From: Nematostella vectensis
Lineage: Eukaryota > Cnidaria > Anthozoa > Actiniaria > Edwardsiidae
Reading direction: 5' to 3'
Assembly (NCBI RefSeq): GCF_932526225.1
Contig: NC_064048.1
Span: 9,138,515 to 9,202,514 of the forward strand
DNA length: 64,000 nucleotides
Shown: in pieces, positions 25,401-35,800 of the stretch
How the letters are laid out: every line of letters begins with the position of its first letter
Position numbering within the stretch: the first letter of the stretch is position 1
Notes under the pieces: generated by a model
What the model was told of the DNA's origin: nothing
What the model saw: only the letters and a program-made list of their open reading frames with translations
Databases searched by the model: none
Made by a program: the position numbers and the translations under genes

Positions 25401-28400
25401 TGCGTCTTCTGTTTCCCTTGTCGTTGCTTTCATCATCAGCTTTATCGTCCTCTTTCTCCTTTGTGTCTTCCTTCTCGACATCTTCTGTACCCTTTCCCTT
25501 ATGTGCTATATCAGAGCGATGTAACATCAAAGCACCTCGACCAAAGCCATGCCCATGACGTCCATAATGGTATCTATGGTAACCGCCTCCGTGGTAGCTG
25601 CCATGGTACGCTCCAAACGAATCACCGCCAAAGTCATGCAGATCATCGTACTGCTCGACGTGACTCGGGATTCCAATGTAGTTTGACTCGTGCGAGACGG
25701 TCGACCCTCTAGGTTCATAAGCCGCGGAGGGGTGCACCACGAACGTGTCATGAGAGTGAAGCACCGGTTGATGGACCGCTGGTGGCGGCTGGTGGAACAC
25801 GATGGGAGGCTGGTGGTATACAACGGCTGGTCGATGTACTATAACAGGTGGTTGATGATAGATAATAGGGGGTCGGTGAAGTACAATAGGAGCCCTGTGT
25901 ACGACAATGTCAGGTCTGTGGTACACCTCTGGAGGAGGGTGATAGATGATAGGTGGTCTGTTGACTACAATGTCATTTTTCTTGCTGGCCTTCTCTTCTT
26001 TGATTTTCTGTGCATGGTAGATTTTTGTTTTCTTTGACTTTGAAGACTTTTTACTTTTCTTATCCTTTTTCTTGTTATCTGTTTTTTCAACCTTTGACTT
26101 TCCGAAGCCTCCTACCGCATGGCCGTATCCATAACCCCACCCACCTCCGAAAAAGTGGGGCGCACCTACATAGGTCCCGGCGTGGGTTATATGACTGCTG
26201 AACGGTTCGAAGAATGGATGGCTGACGTAGGTATCATGTGAATGGATTATAGGCTGATGTACAAGAGGTGGAGGCTGGTGGACGACGACTGGAGGCTGAT
26301 GGTACACAACAGCTGGTCTATGAACCACGACTGGAGCCTGGTGAAGCACAACGGATGGTCTATGAATGACAATGTCCGGTCTATGAAGGACTACATCAGG
26401 TCTATGGTAGACTTCCGGAGGTGGGTGGTAGATAATTGGGGGCCTGTTCATGACGACGACGTTTTTCTTAAGTCCTTTGTGGTGTTCTTTATGCTCAGCT
26501 AGTTTAGCCTTTTCATCTTCCTTATCCTCGACGGCTCGCCTGCTGCGTTTAACAGACGGCGCTTCTTTTTCAACTGGTTTCTTCTTGCCAACGGGTACTT
26601 TAGACTTTGAGAAGATGGGATTTGTAGTTTGCATCATCGGGGCGCGTGGATAGTTCTCTGGAGCGTATGGGCGATAAGGAGCTGGCCCATTAAACATGGG
26701 GCCAGGGGCATACGGTCCAGTGTCTGGTCCATAGCCGTGAAGCGGCCCAGGGCCTGCCGGTCCAAACCCATTAAATGGTCCAAAACGCGGTCCATATCCG
26801 TTAAATGGTCCTACCATCGGTCCATAATTGAATGGCCCGGGGCCGGATGGGAATTCTGGTCCATAACCGGCGCCAGGCGGGAAGACAGGACCTGGAATGA
26901 AACCAGCGCCAAGCGCGTTAGGGTACGAGTCTGCTGGGGGTACTGGTTCAGCATAGTGCATAGGATTATTTAAAGTATTTACTGGCCCGGAGAAAGGACC
27001 ATTCATCATCCCATGACCAAGTCCCCAACCGTAGCCCCAACCGCCATTAAAAAAATGCGGTGCTCCGTTATACGTCATCGCGTGGTGTAAGCTTGACCAT
27101 TGTGGCTCGAAGTATGGATGTGCCACGTAGCTATCATGAGAATGGTAGACCCGCTGGTTCACCATCGGTGATGGCTGGTGGAATACGACAGGCGGGGAAT
27201 GGTAGATGATGGGTGGACGATGAACGACAACTGATGGTTGGTGGTATACTATAGAGGGCTGATGATACACCAGGTCCGGTCTGTGGACAATGACATTTGG
27301 ACGGTCATAGATCTCTGGAGGAGGATGGTAGATCATCGGGGGTCTGTTGATGACGACTGTGTTTTTCTTGTTCACTTTCCTGGTTTCTGGATGCGCTGCT
27401 TTTGATTTCTTCTCAGGTTTATCCGAACGCTTTACTAAGAATTTTTGGAATCGGCGGAACGCTTTTTTCAAAGGTGGCATTTCTTTATCTGGGAGACTTC
27501 TTTTTGGTTTTGCACTCGTCTTAGATGTTGTATCTTTTGATTTATCCTCTGCTACATCGTCATCATCTTCATCCTCGTCATCATCATTATCATCATTATC
27601 ATCGTCGTCATCTTCAGGTATCTTTTTGGACTCTTTCTTAAAAACTTTCCCTGAGCTCCCCTCAACCTTTGACTTTCCGAACGAGTGTCCAAACGAATGA
27701 CCTGGATGGTAGCCGTAACCGTACCCCCAGCCTCCGTGGTAGAAGTGTGGAGCACCAACGTAGGTTCCAGCATGGGATACATGAGAGGTATGTGGCTCAA
27801 AGTAGCTATGAGCCAGGTATGTCTCGTGCGAGTGCATGATGGGCTGATGCACCATGGGAGGCGGTTGGTGGAAAACAAGAGGTGGCTGGTGGTAGACCAC
27901 AGCAGGACGATGCACTACGACTGATGGTTGGTGAAAGACTACGGAGGGACGATGAATAACAATGTCTGGGCGATGCAGAATAACGTCTGGACGATGATAG
28001 ACCTCTGGAGGAGGGTGATACACAACTGGGGGACGTCTCATCACAACAATATTCTTTTTTTTGCCTTTCTCGCTCTTCTTATGTGACTTTTTCTGTTTCT
28101 TGGCTTCTTTATCTGCACTGCGTTTAGTTTTAGGTTTCTCACTTGACTTGCTCTTTGCATCGCTCTTCTTCTCGACCTTCGACTTTCCGAAAGCTGGTCC
28201 AAATCCTGGAGCAGCTACGCCTTGACCATACCCATAACCCCATCCACCATTGAAGAAGTGAGGAGCGCCAACATACGTTGCAGCGTGGCTTACATGTGAA
28301 GCGTACGGCTCGTAAAACGGGTGACTGACGTATGTCTCGTGCGAATGCAATACTGGTTGGTGCACAAGCGGAGGAGGCTGGTGAAACATAACAGGAGGCT

Positions 28401-31158
28401 GGTGGTAGATGATCGGTGGTCTATGTACCACGACGGACGGCTGATGGTACACAATTGATGGCCTATGAACAACCAGATCAGGTCTATGAACGACAACATC
28501 TGGACGATCGTAGATCTCTGGTGGTGGATGGTAAATCATTGGAGGTCTTTGGACAATTACAGTGTTCTTCTTGTCACCTTTGTCCGATTTCTTAGCGGTG
28601 GAGTTGTTCCCTTCATTGACAGAGCGCTTGACCTTAGCTTTTTCTTTACCCTTCGAGTCTGATTTCTTGGCTGGTACTTTAGATTTCCCGAATGCAGGTC
28701 CCCATGGACCGTATCCGAAGCCACCCGGGTAATAATGCGGAGCCCCTACATACGTAGCAGCGTGTGAGATCGTTGAAGCGTATGGTTCGTGATACGCATG
28801 TGCTACATAGGTATCATGGGAATGCATGACGGGCTGGCGAACCATTGGTGGTGGCTGGTGGAACACAACTGGCGGTTGATGATACACAATAGGAGGTCTA
28901 TGGACGACGACAGATGGCTGGTGATAAACGACTGACGGCCTGTGGATGACGTAATCAGGCTGATGAACGACCACATCCGGTCTATCGTATATTTCCGGTG
29001 GTGGGTGATAAATCATTGGTGGTCTATTTACAACGATGACGTTCTTGCGGTCACCTTTGTCGTGCTTTTTGTTCTTGTCCTTTGCTTCTCGCTTCACTTT
29101 CTTTAACTTTGTCTTCGCGATTTTCGCCTTTCCGAAAGCGTAACCATGGTGATACACAGGCATGTGATAGATGGGCGCAGGCATGACCACAGGTGGCCTG
29201 TGGTAGACGATAGGAGGCTTGTGAACAACCAAAGGAGCCTGGTGATAGACCACAGGGGGTCTCTGAACAATGACTGCCGGTTGTGGTACAATCACTGGTG
29301 GATTTGCGAACACATCTGGCGAAGGAGTGTAAACCAGTGGTGGCCTTGAGACAACAATATCCTGTTTGCGGAATCCTTGTTTTTCTTCGTTCTCTTCGAC
29401 GTTACGCCTCGACCTCGATTTGTTATCTTTATTTCCAGCTTCAGGGTTATTTTTGCTGACCTTGGACTTAGCGTAGCCAGGCATAGGAGGCGCTAGAGGT
29501 GATTGCATGTACCCTTGACTTAAAGGGACCCCAACAATGGAACCCTGAGGTTCTAGAACTGACCCCACGGGCTGCGCAATTTCTGCGAAATGGGGAACCA
29601 CGGCGTTAATGTCGTGGGACATCATTACAGGTGCCGATACGACTGGAGGTGGGTTGTGGAAGACAACAGGAGGCTGATTGTAGACTATTGTAGGGTGATG
29701 GACAACCGTCGGTGGCTGCTGGTATGCCAGGGGAGGCCTATGTAGTACAACGTCCGGTTGATGAACCACAATGTCCGGTCTCGGCACTACCTCAGGTGGA
29801 GGCTGATATACCACAGGAGGGCGGTGAATAACGACGAATTGCTTCTTGTGAGCGTGGTAATGAGGCATCATCGGGTTCATCAGAGTAAAATGCCCAAAAT
29901 TTCTTTTAGAGCCGGATTTATCTTTGTGATAGTGCTTTGCTTCGCTTCTCTTCTTGGACTTTTTTGATTTCTTGGAAGCATTTTTCTCTACTGAAGACCT
30001 GCCGAAAGCTGGGGCAAAGCCTGGAACTTGTGGGTGAGCAATGGGACCTTGGTGTGGCGCTGCAGCGATATCAGCAGCTTGCTGCATCCCCCAGCCATAT
30101 GCATTGCCACTAGAGGCGGGGTAGAAGTGAGGTGCACCGTTGTACGTTGCAACATGATGCACCTCACTTGAATGCGGCTCAAAGAACGCATGTGGAACAT
30201 AAGCATCGATGGAATTCATAATCGGTTGCTTGTTCATTGGCGGTGGTTGGTGGAATACCACAGGAGGCTGGTGATAAACGATAGGGGGACGGTGGATGAC
30301 GACTGATGCCTGGTGGTAAACGATAGATGGCTGATGATACACTAGATCTGGTCTGTGAACAATTACATCAGGACGGTCGTAGATCTCTGGCGGTGGGTGG
30401 TAGACCATGTCAGGGCGTTGTACCATCACAAGGTTTTTACGTTCTCCTTTTGCGTGCTTCTCCTTCTGCAACGTCTTAGGATTGTCCTCCTGGGCCCCAC
30501 TCACTTCGGTGTCATCCCCACTTGATTCCAGATCTTTCTCATCAGTCGATCCCTCATCTTTCTCTTCCGACTCATATTTTTCTTTGGCTTCATCCTTTTC
30601 TTCTGGCTCTTCCTCTGGCTTTGTCACCTCCCCACGTTTGTGGAATAAACCCCCAAATCCCCCTATACCTTGTCCGCTATACCCAGGTACAGGGTAACGA
30701 GGCGAGAAAGACGGCAGGAAGTGATGTTCTGCTGTGTTCATACCAAACATTTCAGGGTAATTAGAAACGCCACCATGTGGGATACCAATATAGCGGCCTC
30801 CCTCGTGAACTACTGAATTAACATGCTGCGCAACAGCTGCTGGATGCATCACAAACGAATCATGCGAGTATAACATCGGTTGATTGACTGCTGGTGGTGG
30901 CTGGTGGAACACAATTGGTGGTTGATGGTAAACCACTGCTGGTCTGTGAACGACAACTGGAGGCTGGTGATATACTATAGGAGGCCTGTGGATCAGGATA
31001 GGGGCCCTATGGACCACAATTTCCGGTCGGTGGTAAACTTCCGGTGGAGGATGATAGATGATCGGTGGACGATTGACCACTACGTCTTTCTTTTTCGTTT
31101 CAGGGCTCCGTTTCTTCTTGTCATGCTTGTCGATCATTTTTGTATCTAAAATATTCAT
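20766..31158 (-). CDS. gene A: giant modular His/Pro- and KRQ-repeat protein, about 3,350 aa
   Basis: Two coding exons, 22018-31158 and 20766-21674, join in phase 0 (CAG|GTAAAA to TTCTCAG|GTC). The join restores the repeat: QQAQ is followed by VQSPYALYPGW, and the last exon holds two more modules ending in SKSNIPK and stop. The large exon encodes ten His/Pro heptad modules of about 200-250 residues. After them come about nine KRQ-initiated Gln/Pro/Tyr-rich modules. Both types end in [K/R]-S-x-[V/I]-P-like signatures, and linkers are Lys/Glu-rich with acidic runs (about 27556-27617). Dibasic furin-type sites are frequent. The frame's first ATG (31158) encodes no signal peptide. The sequence ATATTTTAG|AT at 31145 is a good 3' splice site leaving phase 1, so an upstream exon probably supplies the secretory leader; see the gene B fusion finding. 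The role is unknown; composition suggests an extracellular structural or adhesive polyprotein. The repeats are well aligned, so assembly or copy-number errors are possible. Confidence 0.85.
25420..31110 (-). other. gene A: ten His/Pro heptad modules
   Basis: Each module opens with a K-K-N-x-V-V-x-N-R-P-P segment and Y-H-P-P-P-E-[V/I]-Y. It then runs about 7-8 heptads of the form P-[IV]-[IV]-[YVF]-H-[RQ]-P. After Q-P-P-P comes a conserved non-repetitive tail: HSH[DE]TYV, then EP, then SHA, then TYVGAPHF, a Gly/Trp/Tyr patch and FGKSKVEKK. At the DNA level this gives a 21-bp sub-repeat inside units of about 600-800 bp. Module 4 (about 29150-29370) is shortened and lacks the HSHDTYV-to-TYVGAPH tail, going straight to a GKAKIAK end. 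Modules 1 and 10 are most like gene B's modules (HRAPI heptads); modules 5-9 form a second sub-family (HRPDI, HQPSV). Confidence 0.9.
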
Positions 31159-32829
31159 TGATTTTGATCAATCACTGACATTATAACTATACATAACTAT
31201 GTTTGCTTTGTTTTTGCTGTATTGAGTCTAAGTTCAAACGCTTAGCTTAATCTATGCATTGTGTTAGATGATTTATCATTTTACGTACGGTTGTTGTGTT
31301 TATCTTAGCATTTATCTACTGACGAAACTAAGGTATTGAAATACGATAGACCAAAATCGACCAAAGTGCCTTCTTTCTAGTAAGAGGTTTACTTTGCAGC
31401 ATCCTGGGACATCTGGGTGTTTATCAGAGAAATCGCGTCTCATGAAACGCGATTTTGTACTTTTTTTTGTTTTCCAGCCTTGAAAGCGATATTGTTTTCT
31501 TCTTTTTTTTTCCCTGTGGCCGAATCAAGGTCCGCGTTTGAACTTAGTTCTCAAATATTAGAATATGTCGTAAGATCATATCTACAAATATGTACATCAT
31601 TAGTGGCAGAAAGTATCCATAGTAAGAGGGTATTAATAGTAGTCGAGTTGGCTAGGATATTTCAAGTAAAGGGAAACGAAGTTGAGAGAGTACGTTATGT
31701 GTTACTTCTTGGCACTATGCGTTTATGAACCCAACCAGAGGTTTCATGCAACAGTGTGAACTTTTCCATCTTGATGCATATGATAATTGAAAAGCCTTTG
31801 TGTCGAATCGTGGATTTTGTGTGGTATGTTAATGATACAATGTCTAATATATTGCAATAGTTTCCAACTCTCGCCAAGGATTTCCAGCATAAAAAATCGC
31901 CTTCTGGCTCCCGTTATTCAAAATATTTGACTTGGACTAACTGTTTGGGTGGCAAACTAGCGCGCGCTCAACCTTTTAGCGGCAAAATAACAGCAAAAAA
32001 CAGTAACTTATTTAGCGCTTATGAAAATATACCAAAATTCTTTTTTCAGAAAGGGGTTACTTTCATTTAAAGATTTTATTTCTTCGTCGATCTCTGGTAT
32101 GACGGGCGCAGTCATTTCTGATTTTTTGTTTGATAATTGTGTTTTGAATTTGGCACCCAAAAAGGTCACGTGATCTCTTAGCGCTAGTCCCCTATTAGCC
32201 AGCACTGAAAAAAGTTCACGCCACCTCTCCGCCAGGCGCTGGCCAATCAAAGCCGCGAATTTATTTTCGTAATTTGGGACGATGAAAATAAGAAAGCAGT
32301 TTAGTTGTTGCAAATTGTCACGCATGTAGAATATCAAAAATTGATATCTTTATGTAGTCGACTATGGTATACAAACATATTCTCGAAATGTCTTTGTTTT
32401 ATATGAAAGATGAGTTGCTGTGAAATGACGTATGTCAAATGTTTTGAGTTTCCAAGTCGGCAACATACCAATTGTAGAGCATCTCACAAATGCGAGTTTA
32501 TGTCGAATGTCGTGAGCCAAACATTTTATGATGCAAATCTAATGTCATTTGTCTCAACAATAATGCCCTATACCATAGATAGATTTTGCTTGTATGTTGT
32601 CAGTATAAAATAACACATCGCCTGGTAAAATGTAGATAATCCAGGATCACGTGACCCATTCCTTATCTAAAAAACGATTGCAATATCGAGTGTCGCAATA
32701 CCGGGAGTCAAATATTGTATGTGTATGTCTAATTTCATGTGCTTTGGCTCTATTAAGATATGAGTATCGTATGTGTATCGTATGTCTAAACTCATGTGTC
32801 TTAAATCTCATGAAGTATGAGGCTATCCG
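31159..32829. other. gap between gene B and gene A; no gene seen
   Basis: If A and B are separate, this 1.67 kb must hold B's 3'UTR and A's promoter plus leader exon. I found no minus-strand ATG-led signal peptide ending at a phase-1 donor. No canonical AATAAA or ATTAAA is visible in the first roughly 430 nt after B's stop. If A and B are one gene, this is simply an intron (31146-32849). Short plus-strand ORFs here look random. Confidence 0.5.
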
Positions 32830-35800
32830 TTAATGAGCACCCATCGTACCATTATTTGTCTTTCCGGGACTTCCCGGAATGCGGCTCTTGCCGAAGCACC
32901 CTCCCCCTCCACAGCCGCACTCGTTACAACGCATATGAACCATGTGGTGCGGGTAATGATGGATGACGTGATGAGAGTGACTTATCATCAGGTTTGGGCC
33001 GTAATGGTGTACGATGGCCGGGCGGTGAATCAACCATGGGTGGTGATGGATGAGGATGGGCATCCTGTGGATGATGAGTGGTGGGCGATGGACCATCAGG
33101 TCCGGTCTATGAACGATCAATGGCATCCGATGTATTAAGAGTGGTGGCCTACGAATTATTATGGGCATCCTGTGGACGAGTAGGGGAGGCCTGTGGAATA
33201 TGAGCGGGTGTCGGTGGACTATGAGCGGTGGTCTGTGAAGGATGATTGGTGGACGGTGGATCAGGTGACTTGGTGGATGGAACAGGATTGGTGGACGATG
33301 CACAATGACAGTTGTCTTCTTTGCTGCGTTGGTATCACTGGACGAGTTCCTTGAAGTATTCCCTAACTTACTGTCTAAAGACTCAGTGTCACCGTTAGCT
33401 GTTTGGTTTAACTTACTGACTCGGTGCTCACCTAGTTTAGTTGCTGGTGCTGCGCTTTCCGGGTGATCAATCGGGTGTGGTTCGTGAAGCGCTCGGATAA
33501 TCCTAGCGCCTGCCCCGATTGCCTCCTTGATGTCCTGCACTCCATATGACTCGTCAGTCGGCAGCGATTCGTGAAGTGCTCGGACAATCCTCTCACCGGC
33601 TCCTATCGATTCCTTGACGTTGCCTACTCCTTTAGTTACTTCCTCTATATAGGGCTGCCACGTGTCTTCGAATGATCTTGCAATTCTTTCCTTAGCTCCG
33701 ATAGATTTTGCCGTGTTGCCGATTGAGTCCCGACGTTCACCCGACTTGGCTGGAACTCCTGACTTTGTGAATACCCCACGACCTATTCCCTCCATGTACG
33801 TCATCTCGTGTGGCACCCCGTTGTAAGCCCCCGCGTGACTGATGTGAGTAGAAAAGGGTACAACCGTTTGATGCGTGACGTAAGTATCATGCGAATGCAT
33901 GATTGGTTGGTTCACAACTGGCGGCGGCTGGTGGAAAACAATCGATGGCTGATGGTAGACGATCGCCGGCCGATGCACAACGACTGGTGGCTGGTGGTAA
34001 ATGATCGGTGCACGATAAAGCACGATTGGTGCCCGATGAACTATGATGTCTGGCCGATGATAGATCTCCGGTGGAGGGTGGTAAATAATAGGAGGTCTGT
34101 GAATCACAACAGAATTCTTCTTTGATCCCTTTTCCGTATGCTGAGCTTGAGCATCGCTTGATATCGTATCCTTCTTTGCACCTGATTCGGTTTTATCCTC
34201 ACTTTTACGAAGTTTTGAGCCAACAGTGTCCTTTACAACTTCGAGTTCAAGATATCCCGATGCGCTTTCCTCACCGGAGCCAACGTCAACTTCGTCTCCA
34301 CTCGTTTCATCATCAGGAGTCTCCTCTCCGCTTGCTTCTTCCTCGGCATGCTTGATACTACCCCTTGCTTCTGGTGTTACTTCTTCCGTCTTTTTGTGGG
34401 GGAGATCGGATTTTCCGTAAGCGAGTAGATGATCGTGATGACCGTGATAGTACACGTGCGGCGTGTGGAGGACAGTTCCCAGATTATGAAGCGTAGATCC
34501 GTACAGCTTCATCACTGGATGCTGTACCCACGTGTCATGCGCGTGCATCACGGGTTGATGTACCATAGGGAAGGGCTGGTGGAATACAAGCTCTGGTTGA
34601 TGGTAGACGATGGCTGGTCTATGCACGATAACAGGCGGCTGATGGTATATGATGGGCGCTCTGTGAACCATGAGGGGCGCTCTGTGAACGACTATATCCG
34701 GTCTGTGGAATATTTCCGGTGGAGGATGGTAGATAATAGGCGGTCTTTTTATGATCACGTTATTTTTCTTATCTCCTTTCTTTGCTTTGGATTTCTTATG
34801 TTTTAGGTGATGTTTCTTGTGCGTGATATTATCTCTTGGCGCAGCATGCACGTCGCTGTCTTTTGTGGGGACCTTTGACTTGTAGTAAGGATGCTCGTGC
34901 CCAAGCCCAGCGTAACCGTGCACAGAGTAAGCGTGAGGCACGCCTATATAGGTGCTGTGGTGCGCAATATGCGTGGAGACTGGGACGGCTACGGGGTGTG
35001 TCACCCACGTGTCATGCGACTGAAGGAATGGCTGGCGCACAACTGGGGGTGGTTGATGGAAAACGATAGATGGTTGATGGTAGACGATGGCTGGTCTGTG
35101 TACAACAACAGGAGGTTGATGGTATATGATGGGAGCCCTATGGATCATAATAGGTGCTCGATGTACAACGATATCCGGTCGGTGATAAATCTCCGGTGGC
35201 GGGTGGTAAATAATTGGTGGTCTTCGGATAACAACGGAATTCTTTTTCTCGCCTTTCTCCGTCTTGGATTTCGTCTTTCTTAGTTTACTTTTTTTGGATT
35301 GTTTTTTCTCGTGATGAGATTTGCTCGTTGGAATCCCTGATCGTTTGTAGTGAACACCACCGGGGTGAAATAGCGGCGCTCCAAAATTCGACACCACGTT
35401 AGGTATACCTATATAATGTCCATAATCTCTTACAACAGATCCATGATGTGTCGCATAGAACGATGGGTGGACAGTGAATGAGTCATGCGAGAAAAGAAGC
35501 GGTTGACTGACGGCAGGTGGGGGTTGATGAAATACGATGGGGGGTTGATGGTACACGACGGCTGGCCTATGGACGATGACAGGGGGCTGATGGTAGATAA
35601 TAGGTGGCCGGTGAATAACAAGAGGAGGTCGGTGTACAACGATATCCGGCCGGTGGTATATCTCTGGCGGAGGGTGGTATATTATCGGTGGTCTATTAAC
35701 AACAACATCTTTCTTTTTCTTCTTGCTTGATTTAGTATACGACTGATCACTTTGGTCATCGTCATCATCATCATCATCATAGCGTTTGTGGATATCGAGA

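Noticed and set aside
25126-31149. Many plus-strand open frames opposite gene A (Trp/Asn/Val-rich)
   Set aside because: They are antisense readings of the His/Pro heptad repeats, with no splice or start logic; the minus frame has the conserved signatures.
31968-32020. Minus-strand hydrophobic stretch LLFFAVILPLK ending at a phase-1 donor, as leader exon of gene A
   Set aside because: No in-frame ATG; a stop codon lies a few codons upstream.
32008-32337. 109-codon minus-strand frame between genes A and B
   Set aside because: No signal peptide or family resemblance, and no compatible splice to gene A was found.
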